This document shows, piece after piece, positions 1 to 9,206 of a stretch of 64,000 nt of DNA. Source of the stretch: ZC4RG30 sp963812195. Lineage in GTDB: Bacteria > Pseudomonadota > Gammaproteobacteria > Steroidobacterales > Steroidobacteraceae. A model generated the notes under the pieces. The model worked only from the letters and a program-made list of their open reading frames with translations. It was not told the origin of the DNA and did not search any database. How positions within the stretch are numbered: position 1 is the stretch's first letter; each line of letters begins with the position of its first letter. The translations under genes were made by a program, and so were the position numbers. The DNA lies in the NCBI GenBank assembly GCA_963812195.1, contig CAWEUI010000016.1, forward strand, positions 50,658-114,657. The letters run 5' to 3'.

Positions 1-47
1 ATCAGATATTTACGCACTTCTCGCGAGACGCAGGCCTGTGTCCGCGC

Positions 48-61
48 TGCCCACGTGGGCA
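48..61. promoter_or_regulatory. perfect 14-bp palindrome (possible operator)
   Basis: TGCCCACGTGGGCA is a perfect palindrome about 105 bases upstream of the first gene of the ATP-grasp/alpha-E group. Nothing else is recognisable in bases 1-165. Its role as an operator is inferred only from symmetry and position; in GC-rich DNA a palindrome of this size can arise by chance. Confidence 0.2.
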
Positions 62-165
62 TGCAGGTGAGTGTGCGCTGGGCGCCGGGGCGCGCGTTCG
101 TCCCGCCGGGCGATCAAGTCCGCGCATGCACCCCGCCTGCCGTTGCAATAATCAGGAGATTTTCG

Positions 166-435
166 ATGAACACCACAGACCTGTTCCGTGTCGAGACCGT
201 AGAGACCACATCGGCGCCCGCCGGCATGGGGGACGACTCCTGGTGCCGCTACGTGATTGCCAGCCGCCGCTCACGGGTGGTGGGCCGGTACCGTGGCAAT
301 CTGGCCCAGACGCGGCGCAATGCCGAGCAGCTCGTCCGGAGTATCAACGAGCGGGCGCTGGGTACCCGTTCGACCTGGGCTCCCCGGCCACAGGGTCGCC
401 CCAAGGCCGCGGCAAAGAGCAAGGCCGCGCGCTGA
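166..435 (+). CDS. small basic protein upstream of the ATP-grasp/alpha-E pair
   Basis: An 89-residue protein with no signal peptide or membrane segment. The ATG at 166 is preferred because an AGGAG ribosome binding site lies at 154-158. The middle is Arg-rich (SRRSRVVGRYRGN) with a helical Asn/Arg/Gln stretch, and the tail is a flexible Ala/Lys/Pro region typical of small nucleic-acid-binding or accessory proteins. It ends 48 bases before the ATP-grasp gene on the same strand, so co-transcription is likely. I do not recognise a family; any role as an accessory or substrate of the downstream ligase is speculation. Confidence 0.6.
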   Translation: MNTTDLFRVETVETTSAPAGMGDDSWCRYVIASRRSRVVGRYRGNLAQTRRNAEQLVRSINERALGTRSTWAPRPQGRPKAAAKSKAAR

Positions 436-483
436 AGGCATGCACCGGCGTAGCATTCCTCCCGAGGTGAGGAAGCGCACGCC

Positions 484-1959
484 GTGAAGATCGACTGGAA
501 GCAATACGACCCGGGTCCCGGGTATGACGAGTTGATCCAGACCCAGGGTCAGCCGCGCGAATGCGGCAAGACCCTGGCCCGCTATCTGGCAAGCCTTAAT
601 CCCCGGCAGCTGGGTTCGCGCCAGGAAGCGGCCGAAAGGGCGATCGTGGAGATGGGGATTACCTTCACGGTCTACAGCGAAGGCCGCAACATCGATCGCG
701 CCTGGCCATTCGACATCATTCCCAGGGTGATTCCGGCCCAGGAGTGGGACCGGATCTCCGCCGGACTGGCGCAGCGCCTCACGGCATTGAACCGGTTCAT
801 CGACGACCTCTACCACGAGCAGAAGATCATTCGCGACGGCATCGTGCCCGAGCACATCGTGGCCACCTCGCGCAATTTCCTGAAGCCCTGCATCGGTGCG
901 CGCCCCGCCCATGGTGTGTGGGCCAATGTGTGTGGCACGGACCTGGTGCGCGGGGCCGACGGCACGGTGTATGTGCTCGAAGACAACCTGCGGGTTCCAT
1001 CCGGCGCGTCCTACATGCTGGAGAACCGCATCATCACCAAGCGGGTGTTCCCGGAGCTGTTCAGCGAGAGCAACATCCGCTCGATCGGCGACTACACCTC
1101 GCAGCTGTTCGAGATGCTGGCCTCACTTTCTCCGCGGTCGGTGGAAAAGCCCGAGGTGGTGGTGCTGACACCGGGGATCTACAACTCGGCTTACTTCGAG
1201 CACGCGTACCTCGCGCAGCGCATGGGTGCCGAGCTCGTCGAGGGTGGAGATCTGGTGGTCGGTGAGGATGACTGCGTGTACATGCGCAGCGTCTCGGGGC
1301 TCGAGCGCGTGGATGTCATCTACCGGCGCATCAACGACACCTCGATGGATCCGGAATGCTTCGAGGCTGATTCGGTGCTGGGTGTGCCGGGCATCATGCG
1401 CGCGTGGCGGGCCGGCAATGTCAGCCTGGCCAATGCACCGGGCTCCGGAGTCGCGGACGACAAGGTCGTGTACGCCTACGTGCCGGAGATCATCCGCTAC
1501 TACCTCGACGAGGAGGCGATCCTGCCGAACGTGCCCACGCATCTGTGCAGCGACCCGCTGGTGCTGGACCACGTACTGGCGAATCTGGACCGGCTGGTGG
1601 TGAAGCCGGCCAACGAATCCGGCGGCTACGGCATGCTCGTGGGCACGCACGCCAGCAGCAAGGAGCGCGAAGAGTTCGCGGCACGCGTCAAGGCAAACCC
1701 GCGCAACTACGTCGCGCAGCCGGTCCTGAACCTGTCCACCGTGCCGACTTTCATCGACGGCAAGCTCGAACCCCGTCACGTGGACCTGCGGCCGTTCATC
1801 CTGCAGGGGGAAAGCACCACCGTGACCGCGGGCGGTCTGACCCGCGTGGCATTGCGACGCGGTTCGCTGGTGGTCAATTCCTCGCAGGGCGGCGGCAGCA
1901 AGGACACCTGGGTCGTCGATGAGCCGACGCCGCGAACCGGCCGCGGGAGGCGCCGCTGA
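484..1959 (+). CDS. circularly permuted ATP-grasp protein (COG2308, CP_ATPgrasp_2 type)
   Basis: A 491-residue cytoplasmic protein of the circularly permuted ATP-grasp family, thought to form an amide bond on an unidentified peptide-like substrate. Recognisable blocks are EDNLRVPSG at residues 166-174, VKPANESGGYG at 373-383, RHVDLRPF at 431-438 and SSQGGGSKDTWV at 466-477; the last three carry the expected nucleotide and metal contacts. Length is normal for the family. The stop overlaps the alpha-E start by one base (TGATG), indicating translational coupling. In many bacteria this pair sits with a transglutaminase-like protein and the Anbu peptidase; neither follows here, where the next gene is an unrelated aldehyde dehydrogenase on the other strand. 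Confidence 0.88.
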   Translation: MKIDWKQYDPGPGYDELIQTQGQPRECGKTLARYLASLNPRQLGSRQEAAERAIVEMGITFTVYSEGRNIDRAWPFDIIPRVIPAQEWDRISAGLAQRLTALNRFIDDLYHEQKIIRDGIVPEHIVATSRNFLKPCIGARPAHGVWANVCGTDLVRGADGTVYVLEDNLRVPSGASYMLENRIITKRVFPELFSESNIRSIGDYTSQLFEMLASLSPRSVEKPEVVVLTPGIYNSAYFEHAYLAQRMGAELVEGGDLVVGEDDCVYMRSVSGLERVDVIYRRINDTSMDPECFEADSVLGVPGIMRAWRAGNVSLANAPGSGVADDKVVYAYVPEIIRYYLDEEAILPNVPTHLCSDPLVLDHVLANLDRLVVKPANESGGYGMLVGTHASSKEREEFAARVKANPRNYVAQPVLNLSTVPTFIDGKLEPRHVDLRPFILQGESTTVTAGGLTRVALRRGSLVVNSSQGGGSKDTWVVDEPTPRTGRGRRR

Positions 1960-2903
1960 TGCTCTCGCGCCTGGCCGAACGGGTGTACTGGGCGGGGCGC
2001 TACCTGGAGCGCGCCGAAGACATCGCCCGGGTGGTCGACGAGCACAGCCAGTTGATGCTGGACCTGCCGCGCAGCACGGGCGTTTCCTGGCGCCAGGTCC
2101 TGCAGGTCATCGGTCTTCCCGTTCCGCGCCGTCGCTCCGAGGTGTCCGACCGCGAATTCCTGAAGTTGTTGCTGACTGACGAGAAGTCGCAGGCATCACT
2201 GCTGTCGATCATCGGGGCAGTGCGCGAGAATTTCCGCACCACGCGCGACATCATCCCCTCGGAAGCCTGGCAGGCCGTGAACGAACTGTTCCTGTTCGCC
2301 AGAGCCCAGTTGCGCTGGGCCGTCGGGCAGCGCAGGCGTCACGACATCCTCAGCGAGATCGTCGGTCGGGTGCAGCAGATCCGCGGAATGCTGCGCGACA
2401 CGATGAGCCACGGTCTGGCCTACCAGTTCATGCGGGTTGGAACCTTCGTGGAGCGCGCCGACATGTGCACGCGCATAGTGGATGTGGCGGTTGCCAGTCT
2501 GTTGCACAATCGCGAGCGGCTGCAGGCCTACGACAACACGCTGTGGATGAGCACGCTGCGGTCGGTTTCCGGATACCAGATGTACCGCCAGTACGTGCGT
2601 CGACGCATCCGCGGGCCGGACGTGCTCTCATTCCTTTTCAAGGACGAGTACTTTCCGCGCTCGATCCGCCACAGCCTGCTGGAGATCCAGCGCTGCCTGG
2701 AGAGCCTGCCGCGTGGCCGCGAGGTGGCAAAGACCCTCCACACCATCAACAACGAGGTGCTTCCGGAGCTGGATGTGGCCGCCATGGATGACGCGGCGCT
2801 GCACGTGGAAGTCGATCGCCTGCAGCTCGCGCTGGCGGACCTCAACGAGCAGATGCAGGCGGCCTGGTTCCTGCCACAGGAGCGCGCGTCCGCCAGGAAA
2901 TAG
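1959..2903 (+). CDS. alpha-E domain protein (DUF403, COG2307)
   Basis: A 314-residue all-alpha protein of the alpha-E family, almost always encoded next to a circularly permuted ATP-grasp protein. The N-terminus has the typical LAERVYWAGRYLERAED start, and a second conserved block reads AYQFMRVGTFVERADM about halfway along. Tryptophans and paired Arg/Glu residues dominate, with no membrane segment. Its biochemical activity is unknown; genomic linkage implies it works with the preceding ligase, possibly by binding substrate or product. Its ATG lies inside the upstream stop (TGATG), so the two are probably made in equal amounts. Confidence 0.88.
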   Translation: MLSRLAERVYWAGRYLERAEDIARVVDEHSQLMLDLPRSTGVSWRQVLQVIGLPVPRRRSEVSDREFLKLLLTDEKSQASLLSIIGAVRENFRTTRDIIPSEAWQAVNELFLFARAQLRWAVGQRRRHDILSEIVGRVQQIRGMLRDTMSHGLAYQFMRVGTFVERADMCTRIVDVAVASLLHNRERLQAYDNTLWMSTLRSVSGYQMYRQYVRRRIRGPDVLSFLFKDEYFPRSIRHSLLEIQRCLESLPRGREVAKTLHTINNEVLPELDVAAMDDAALHVEVDRLQLALADLNEQMQAAWFLPQERASARK

Positions 2904-2966
2904 AGACGACGGCCGGGTTCGCTGCGTCCTGATCAGCGCTCTTTCGCTGGGGTCTTCGATCAAGTT

Positions 2967-4400
2967 CTAGACTTTCGCAAAATAGCCGCAGATGGACTTG
3001 GCTTCGAGGAACTCCTCGACGCCGAAAACGCCGAATTCGCGACCGTTGCCGGAGTACTTGTAGCCGCCGAATGGCGCGGAGAAATCGTGCTTCGCGCCGT
3101 TGAGGCGGACCTGCCCCGTGCGCATGCGCTTTGCTACCGCGCGGGCGCGCTCGAGGTCCTTCGAGACCACGAAGCCCGACAGGCCATACTGCGACTCGTT
3201 GGCGATGCGCACGGCGTCCGCGTCGTCCCGGTAGGGAATGATGACCAGGACCGGCCCGAAGATCTCTTCCCGGGCAATGGCCATGTCGCTGCGGACATTC
3301 GCGAATATGGTGGGCCGCGCGTAGTGGCCGGTGGTCAGCCCCTCCGGCTTGCCGGGGCCTCCGGCGATCAGTGTTGCGCCTTCCTCGATACCCTTGTGGA
3401 TGTAGCCCTGCACGCGATCGAATTGCACCCTGCTGACGAGCGGACCCACTTTCACGCCATCGGCCAGTGGATCACCCACTACCGTTGCATTCGCTGAGTC
3501 CTTCGCGAGACGTACCACCTCGTCATGCAGGTGTTGCGGGACCAGCATGCGCGTCGGAGAGGCGCAGGCCTGGCCGGAATTCATGAAGCAGGCCTGTACA
3601 CCCTGCGGCACGAACGTTGCCAGATCCGCATCATCGAGCAGGATGTTCGCGGACTTGCCGCCCAGCTCCTGCGCTACCCGCTTCACGGTGGGGGCCGCAT
3701 TGCGTGCCACCTCGATGCCGGCACGTGTGGAGCCGGTGAACGAGACCATGTCCACGTCATGGTGGGCGCTCAGGGCCACACCGACAGTGGGCCCGTCGCC
3801 ATTGACAAGGTTGAAGACGCCCGGCGGTACGCCTGCGGCATCGAGCGCTTCGGTGAAGATCATGGCGTTGAGCGGTGCGATTTCACTGGGCTTGAGCACC
3901 ATGGTGCAGCCGGCGGCCAGCGCCGCGGCGACCTTGCAGCCGATCTGGTACAGCGGCCAGTTCCAGGGCGTGATCAGGGCGCATACACCCACCGGCTCGC
4001 GGCGAACCAGCGTCGTGCCGAACTGCTTCTCGAACTGGTAGGTCTTGAGTACTTCGATGGCCTGCGCGAGATGGGCACTGCACAGCGGCACATGGGCATC
4101 GCGCGACAGCCATGTGGGTGCGCCCATCTCCGCGGTGACGGCGCTGGCGAGCTCCGGCGCCCGCCGGTCGTACTCGGCGACGACGCGTTCGAGCAGGGCG
4201 AGGCGCTCTGCCGGCGTGGTCTGCGAGAATGAGTCGAAGGCGGCGCGGGCCGCGGCCACTGCGCGCTCCACATCGGCCTGGCTACCCAGGCTGATCTGCG
4301 CGATGGTCTGTTCCGTGGCCGGATTCTCGACACCGAGGACCCGGGGCGTGGCAGGTGGAGTCCACTCGCCGTTGATGTAGAAGAGTTTCGTATCGGGCAT
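2967..4400 (-). CDS. NAD(P)-dependent aldehyde dehydrogenase
   Basis: A 477-residue aldehyde dehydrogenase superfamily enzyme oxidising an aldehyde to its acid in the cytoplasm. Counting from the ATG at 4400, Asn147 (PWNWP), Lys170 (VLKPSE), the general base Glu245 (QELGGK) and the nucleophile Cys279 (SGQACASPTR) are all present, so it should be active. An in-frame ATG at 4418 would add six residues; the later start gives the usual family N-terminus (LFYINGEW). It lies 24 bases downstream of the fimbrial gene on the same strand, but a functional link is doubtful. Substrate cannot be read from sequence. Confidence 0.9.
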   Translation of the reverse strand: MPDTKLFYINGEWTPPATPRVLGVENPATEQTIAQISLGSQADVERAVAAARAAFDSFSQTTPAERLALLERVVAEYDRRAPELASAVTAEMGAPTWLSRDAHVPLCSAHLAQAIEVLKTYQFEKQFGTTLVRREPVGVCALITPWNWPLYQIGCKVAAALAAGCTMVLKPSEIAPLNAMIFTEALDAAGVPPGVFNLVNGDGPTVGVALSAHHDVDMVSFTGSTRAGIEVARNAAPTVKRVAQELGGKSANILLDDADLATFVPQGVQACFMNSGQACASPTRMLVPQHLHDEVVRLAKDSANATVVGDPLADGVKVGPLVSRVQFDRVQGYIHKGIEEGATLIAGGPGKPEGLTTGHYARPTIFANVRSDMAIAREEIFGPVLVIIPYRDDADAVRIANESQYGLSGFVVSKDLERARAVAKRMRTGQVRLNGAKHDFSAPFGGYKYSGNGREFGVFGVEEFLEAKSICGYFAKV

Positions 4401-4424
4401 CAGGCAACGATACGTCATTCGCTT

Positions 4425-5015
4425 CTAGTTGTAGACCACGGAATAGGTCACCGACGTACTGACCGTACCGGTCTGCGCTTTCAGGCCATCACTGAGCCAA
4501 TACGCTGCGTAAAAATGCTGCGTGTCCGGCGCCGAAACCGACATGGCAACAGGCTGGCCGGCGCCGGCGACACCCGGGGTGATCGGCGATCCCACGACAT
4601 CGGACCCGGAAGCCTGGTAGAGCCTCACTTCGACATTGCTGGTCCCGGAATTGATCAGGGCGTTGCTGGCCGGATCCACGTTCGGGCCGGCTTCGAAGTA
4701 GATGGCGACCTGGGTGGGGGAGACGCCGGACAGATCCGCCTGGCTGGCAGTGCACCCTCCCAGGGTGATATCGAAGAATGTGCCGGCGGCGGTGCCCGGC
4801 GTGGCAGAGGAATTGTCCAGCGCGGTGACGTCGACCGTGGGCAGGACGATGGTAGCGTCGCCGCTGCCGGCGCCATTGACCTGAATCGTGCAGCTGTTGC
4901 CGGTCACGGCACCCGTGAACGTGATGGTGCCGTCCGATGCCCGACCGGAGGGCGCCAGCGCCATGGCGGCTGCGATGCCTGCCGCTAACCGAACTTTTTC
5001 CGCCCAGTTGTGCAT
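4425..5015 (-). CDS. type 1 fimbrial major-subunit-like protein, orphan
   Basis: A 196-residue exported protein with a signal peptide probably cut near ASDG at residue 27. It has the layout of chaperone-usher pilins: an early GAVTGNSCTIQV strand, a second cysteine in the LGGCTAS block, and an alternating C-terminus ending in SVTYSVVYN, the strand used for donor-strand exchange. The two cysteines would form the conserved disulfide. No usher, chaperone or adhesin gene is nearby, so assembly would need machinery elsewhere, or the protein has another use. Divergent from the DUF3604 gene with about 158 bases between starts. Confidence 0.75.
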   Translation of the reverse strand: MHNWAEKVRLAAGIAAAMALAPSGRASDGTITFTGAVTGNSCTIQVNGAGSGDATIVLPTVDVTALDNSSATPGTAAGTFFDITLGGCTASQADLSGVSPTQVAIYFEAGPNVDPASNALINSGTSNVEVRLYQASGSDVVGSPITPGVAGAGQPVAMSVSAPDTQHFYAAYWLSDGLKAQTGTVSTSVTYSVVYN

Positions 5016-5173
5016 GTGTGGTGAGAACCCCGCCGCTATCGGAGTATCTGCGTGGCTGCGTGCTTTGCAAGTCCTGTTGCCTCCACCAGCCTGCCGTCTT
5101 GCATTTGTCGCCGGGATTGATTTAAGTGGTCGGCTATCTGCTCAGTGAAAGTAGAAGATCAGGGGGAAGAATC

Positions 5174-7003
5174 ATGTCCGCTTCCAGGTTTGCGACCATC
5201 GCCGGCCTCTTTGCCGCCTGTGTTGCCTGTGGCGCCGCCGCCCAGGAGCGCCATCTGTACTGGGGCGACCTGCATCTGCACAGCAACTACTCACTGGATG
5301 CCTATGGCGTGGGCAACACCTATGTGACGCCGGACGATGCCTACCGATTCGCGCGCGGCATTCCGATCTACTTCAAGACGCTGGATACCAAGGTGCAGAT
5401 CGACCGGCCGCTGGATTTCCTGGCGGTGACGGATCACTCGGACAGTCTGGGTATCGACGCGATGGTGTCGTCGGCAGACCCCGAACTGGAAAAGACCGAT
5501 ATCGGCCGTACCTTGCTCCAGGCCGCCAAAGACGGCCCGTGGCGCGGATTGATGGGTTTCGCGCGCACGCATCGCGATCTGAACGTGATGCAACAGGTCA
5601 CGACGCCGGAGATGCGCAGCACCACGTGGCAGAGGGAAATCGAAGCCGCCCAGAAGAACAATATTCCGGGCAAGTTCACCACGCTGTTCGCCTGGGAGTG
5701 GACTGCGATGGTCGCGGGCAAGAACCTGCATCGCAATGTCATCAGCAATGCCAACGCGGAGCAGGCCAGCCAGTTCGTTCCCTATGCCGCGGGACAGTTC
5801 TATTCGCTCAAGGGTGTCGACAGCAATCGGCCGGAAGATCTGTGGAAGTGGCTGGATGCCACTTCCAAGCGAGTCGGCATCGATTTCATCGCCATTCCGC
5901 ACAACTCCAATATTTCCGGTGGCTTGATGTTCGACGTGGTGGACAGCGACGGGCGTCCGATCGACGCGCAGTACGCCCGGGAGCGCATGCGTTGGGAAAA
6001 CCTGGTTGAGATCACGCAGACCAAGGGCACCTCCGAGGTGACGCCGGAGCTGGCGCCGGACGATGAGTTCGCGGAGTTCGAAGTGCGCCGCAAATTGCTG
6101 ATTGGCACGCCAGTTACGCCGACCAAGGCCGACTACGTGCGCACCGCGTTGATGCGCGGCCTGAGTTTCAAGGATTCCCTCGGCGTGAATCCCTACAAAT
6201 TTGGCGTCATCGGTGCCACCGACAATCACATCGGCATGACCTCGGTCGAGGAAAACAACTTCCACGGCAAGATCGCCTCGGATGCCAAGCTCAGCCAGCA
6301 CGTTCCCGTGCCCGGCCAGCGCCCGGTCATCTTCCCGGCCTGGGAAATGTCCGCTTCCGGGCTGACTGGCGTCTGGGCCGACGAGAACACCCGGGATTCG
6401 CTGTTCTCGGCGATGAAGCGCAAGGAGGTATACGCCACCACCGGTACCCGTATCTCCCTGCGTATGTTCGGCGGATTTTCGTTCAAGCCGAGCGATGCGC
6501 GCGCCAAGGACATTGCCGCCGTCGGCTACAAGAAGGGCGTGCCGATGGGCGGGGATCTGACCGCCGCGCCGAAAGGCAAGGCGCCCAGCTTTCTGGTCTA
6601 TGCCGTCAAGGACCCGACCAGCGGAAATCTGGATCGCATCCAAATCGTGAAGGGCTGGCTGGATGCCAACAAGCAGGCACAGCAGAAGGTCTACGACGTG
6701 GTTTGGTCGGGAAATCGCAAGAAAGGTGCCGATGGCAAGGTGCCGGCCGTGGGTAATACGGTGGACGTCAGCACCGCGCTGTACACCAATACCATCGGCG
6801 CCGCCCAGCTGGCCGCCGTGTGGACCGATCCGGACTTCAAGGCCGATCAGGATGCGTTCTACTATGCGCGCGTGCTGGAAATCCCGACGCCGCGGCATTC
6901 GCTCTACGATGCCGTTGCGTTGGGAATCGATGTGAGCGTGACCAAGGAGCCGGCCACCATCCAGGAGCGGGCCTACTCTTCACCAATCTGGTACACGCAC
7001 TAA
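5174..7003 (+). CDS. DUF3604 secreted PHP-like metal hydrolase
   Basis: A 609-residue protein with a Sec signal peptide (cut near AAAQ at residue 24), so likely periplasmic. The mature start holds a PHP-type metal site: GDLHLHSNYS at residues 31-40 and AVTDHSD at 84-90, with further His/Asp residues around IAIPHNSN and GATDNHIGM. This is the pattern of DUF3604 proteins, a widespread but uncharacterised family related to PHP phosphoesterases. The ATG at 5174 is preferred because it begins the signal peptide and follows AGGGGGAAG at 5161-5169. It stands alone, with a strong palindrome after its stop. Confidence 0.85.
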   Translation: MSASRFATIAGLFAACVACGAAAQERHLYWGDLHLHSNYSLDAYGVGNTYVTPDDAYRFARGIPIYFKTLDTKVQIDRPLDFLAVTDHSDSLGIDAMVSSADPELEKTDIGRTLLQAAKDGPWRGLMGFARTHRDLNVMQQVTTPEMRSTTWQREIEAAQKNNIPGKFTTLFAWEWTAMVAGKNLHRNVISNANAEQASQFVPYAAGQFYSLKGVDSNRPEDLWKWLDATSKRVGIDFIAIPHNSNISGGLMFDVVDSDGRPIDAQYARERMRWENLVEITQTKGTSEVTPELAPDDEFAEFEVRRKLLIGTPVTPTKADYVRTALMRGLSFKDSLGVNPYKFGVIGATDNHIGMTSVEENNFHGKIASDAKLSQHVPVPGQRPVIFPAWEMSASGLTGVWADENTRDSLFSAMKRKEVYATTGTRISLRMFGGFSFKPSDARAKDIAAVGYKKGVPMGGDLTAAPKGKAPSFLVYAVKDPTSGNLDRIQIVKGWLDANKQAQQKVYDVVWSGNRKKGADGKVPAVGNTVDVSTALYTNTIGAAQLAAVWTDPDFKADQDAFYYARVLEIPTPRHSLYDAVALGIDVSVTKEPATIQERAYSSPIWYTH

Positions 7004-7011
7004 GGTTTGCA

Positions 7012-7040
7012 AGCCAGCCGGCGCCTGGCGCCGGCTGGCT
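7012..7040. terminator. 29-base perfect hairpin between convergent genes
   Basis: Two perfect 14-base arms (AGCCAGCCGGCGCC and its complement) flank a single T. It lies between the stop of the DUF3604 gene (7003) and the stop of the convergent hydrolase (7054), the expected place for a bidirectional terminator. There is no T-tract, so classical intrinsic termination is uncertain. Confidence 0.5.
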
Positions 7041-7053
7041 CACGATCGGCTAA

Positions 7054-7770
7054 TCAGTCCTCCAGCCACCGACGCAATGCGTCGGTGACGGCTTCAGGGC
7101 GCTCCATCGTGCACATGTGGCCGCTGTCGGGCACGACGACGAGGTCGCTGCCCTCGATGAGCTTTGCCATCGCCTCATGCCGGGAAACGGGGCTCCAGCT
7201 GTCCTCGCGGCCGCAGAGCAGCAGGGTGGGCAGGCGCAGTTCTTCCAGCAACCCGGTCCGGTCCGGTCGCGCGAGCAGGGCGCGAATCTGTGCCTCGAAC
7301 CGTGGCAGGCCCGCGCGCACGATCATCGCGTGAATGTCGCCCATCAGGTCCTGGTCGCTGAGCCGCGCAGGATGCACCATGCCGCGCGCCCATTCCTGCG
7401 CCATCGCCAGCATGCCGTCGCGCCTGGCGATATCCAGCAACCGGTAGCGGCCGGCCCTTTCCCGTTCGCCGGCTTGCCCCGGGGCCAGGCTTTCATAGCC
7501 GGTATCCAGCAGCGCCAGGCGTGATACCCGCCCGGGAGCCCGGGCAAGGACCTCCAGCGCGACACGACCACCCATGGAATGGCCGGCCAGCGCGAAGCGG
7601 GGACCGGCCTGCTTCAGGATCCGCTCCGCCATGGTACCCAGCGAATCGCTCAGGCCATGCTCGGCGACTTGTACGAGCCGCCCGGCGCCCAGCGTGGCGA
7701 GCTGGTGGCGCCAGACGGTGTCATCGCACATCAGTCCGGGCACGAGCACCAGCGATTCGGCTTGGTTCAT
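7054..7770 (-). CDS. alpha/beta-fold hydrolase
   Basis: A 238-residue soluble alpha/beta hydrolase. The nucleophile elbow is AGHSMGG, with Ser about residue 63, the acid is likely the Asp of GREDSW and the His that of DSGHMC near the C-terminus, giving a complete triad. The oxyanion loop is LVLVPGLMCD. The ATG at 7770 (MNQAES) gives the family start; upstream extensions are not conserved-looking. It is transcribed divergently from ligA with 81 bases between starts, so the two may share control. A C-C hydrolase or lactonase acting in the same aromatic pathway is possible but not shown. Confidence 0.82.
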   Translation of the reverse strand: MNQAESLVLVPGLMCDDTVWRHQLATLGAGRLVQVAEHGLSDSLGTMAERILKQAGPRFALAGHSMGGRVALEVLARAPGRVSRLALLDTGYESLAPGQAGERERAGRYRLLDIARRDGMLAMAQEWARGMVHPARLSDQDLMGDIHAMIVRAGLPRFEAQIRALLARPDRTGLLEELRLPTLLLCGREDSWSPVSRHEAMAKLIEGSDLVVVPDSGHMCTMERPEAVTDALRRWLED

Positions 7771-7851
7771 GGGTACAACCCCGTGGCAGTGAAAGTCCGT
7801 CGCGGCGAGCCTATAGTAATCATCAGCACCAAATCGCGGGGAATCCAGGCC

Positions 7852-8253
7852 ATGCGCAAGCGGCTTTATTCGCTCGACGAGCTCGACGATATTCCCGGTA
7901 CCAAGATCTTTACCGCCATGCGCAGCCGGCAGGCCTACCACCTGCACAAGTTCTGCATGTCGCTGATGGACGCGGGCAATCGGGCGCAGTTCAAGAAGGA
8001 CGAGCGTGCCTATCTGGACCGCTTTCGGATGAGCGAAGAGCAGAAGCAGGCGGTCCTGGGGCGTGATTTCAACCAGCTGATAGAACTGGGCGGGAACATC
8101 TACTTCCTGGTGAAGCTCGCCAATACCGACGGCTGGAGCACCCAGCGGGCGGTGGGTTCGATGACGGGCATGACGCCCGATGAGTACGCCGCGATGATGC
8201 GCGCGGGTGGTCGGCCGATCAAAGGCAACCGCTCCATTCGGGGCAAGAGCTGA
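7852..8253 (+). CDS. ligA: protocatechuate 4,5-dioxygenase alpha subunit-like (LigA)
   Basis: A 133-residue protein of the LigA family, the small helical subunit that closes the active site of class III extradiol ring-cleaving dioxygenases. Typical blocks are SRQAYHLHKFCMSL near the start, NRAQFKKDERAYL, and NIYFLVKLANTDGWS followed by GMTPDEYAAMM. The ATG at 7852 begins the conserved part, and a TATAGT at 7812-7817 could be a -10 element. Its stop overlaps the ligB start (TGATG), so the two subunits are translationally coupled. The natural substrate (protocatechuate, gallate or another catechol) cannot be settled from sequence. Confidence 0.9.
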   Translation: MRKRLYSLDELDDIPGTKIFTAMRSRQAYHLHKFCMSLMDAGNRAQFKKDERAYLDRFRMSEEQKQAVLGRDFNQLIELGGNIYFLVKLANTDGWSTQRAVGSMTGMTPDEYAAMMRAGGRPIKGNRSIRGKS

Positions 8254-9095
8254 TGGCGCGCATCACGGCCGGCATCGCCAGCAGTCACGTTCCGGCGATT
8301 GGCGCGGCCTTTGATCTCGGACGCACCCAGGAACCGCAATGGAAGCCGGTATTCGACGGCTACGAGTGGGTCAAGGAGTTCGAGCGCAAGGAAGATCCCG
8401 ACGTGGTCATCCTCTGCTACAACGATCATGCCAGCGCCATGATGCTCGACGTGGTGCCGACCTTCGCGCTGGGTTGCGCGGAGGAATTCGAGCCGGCGGA
8501 CGAGGGCTGGGGCCCCAGGCCCGTGCCGATGGTGATGGGTGATCCGGTACTGGCCGCGCACCTGGCCGAGCAACTGGTCATCGACGAATTCGACATGACA
8601 CTGCTGAATCACCTGGATGTCGACCATGGCCTGACCGTTCCGCTTACGCTGATGTTCGGCAAGGTCGATCAGTGGCCGGTGCGCGTGGTGCCGCTGGCGG
8701 TGAACGTGACCCAGTTTCCGACGCCCTCGGCAGAGCGCTGCTGGCAACTCGGAGCGGCGATCGGCGATGCCGTGCGCGCCTATCCGGCCGGCCTCAACGT
8801 ACAGATCTGGGGCACCGGTGGGATGAGCCACCAGCTCCAGGGTCCCAGGGCCGGCCTGATCAACCCTGAATTCGACACCGCGTTCATGGACAAGCTGTCG
8901 AACCAGACGGCGGACCTGCGCAAGATCACACGCCTGGAGTTCCTGCGCGAGAGCGGCTCGGAGGGCATAGAGCTCATCATGTGGCTCATCATGCGCGGTG
9001 CGCTGGGCGAGAAAGTCGAGGAGCTGCATCGCTTCTACCATGTGCCGGCGTCCAACACCGCGGTGGGTCACATCGTGTTGCGCCCCATGGATTGA
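8253..9095 (+). CDS. ligB: protocatechuate 4,5-dioxygenase beta subunit-like (LigB)
   Basis: A 280-residue catalytic subunit of a class III extradiol dioxygenase, opening a catechol ring with Fe(II) and O2 in the cytoplasm. The iron ligands of LigB are kept: His12 (SSHVPA), His59 (YNDHAS) and Glu240 (GIELIMW). The acid/base His of the MSHQLQG block is at residue 193 and another conserved His (DVDHG) near 125. Blocks such as PADEGWGPRPVP and ASNTAVG match LigB closely. No ligC, ligI, ligJ or ligK follows, so the product must be processed by genes elsewhere or by unfamiliar downstream ones. Confidence 0.93.
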   Translation: MARITAGIASSHVPAIGAAFDLGRTQEPQWKPVFDGYEWVKEFERKEDPDVVILCYNDHASAMMLDVVPTFALGCAEEFEPADEGWGPRPVPMVMGDPVLAAHLAEQLVIDEFDMTLLNHLDVDHGLTVPLTLMFGKVDQWPVRVVPLAVNVTQFPTPSAERCWQLGAAIGDAVRAYPAGLNVQIWGTGGMSHQLQGPRAGLINPEFDTAFMDKLSNQTADLRKITRLEFLRESGSEGIELIMWLIMRGALGEKVEELHRFYHVPASNTAVGHIVLRPMD

Positions 9096-9206
9096 GGGAA
9101 TTCGGATCCCGACAAGTGCGCCGCGGCACTGGAACAGCAGGCCCTGGCTGACTATTCTCGCGGCAGGGGCCGGCTGCCAGAACAGCATCGAAACGGGGAA
9201 GAAGTA

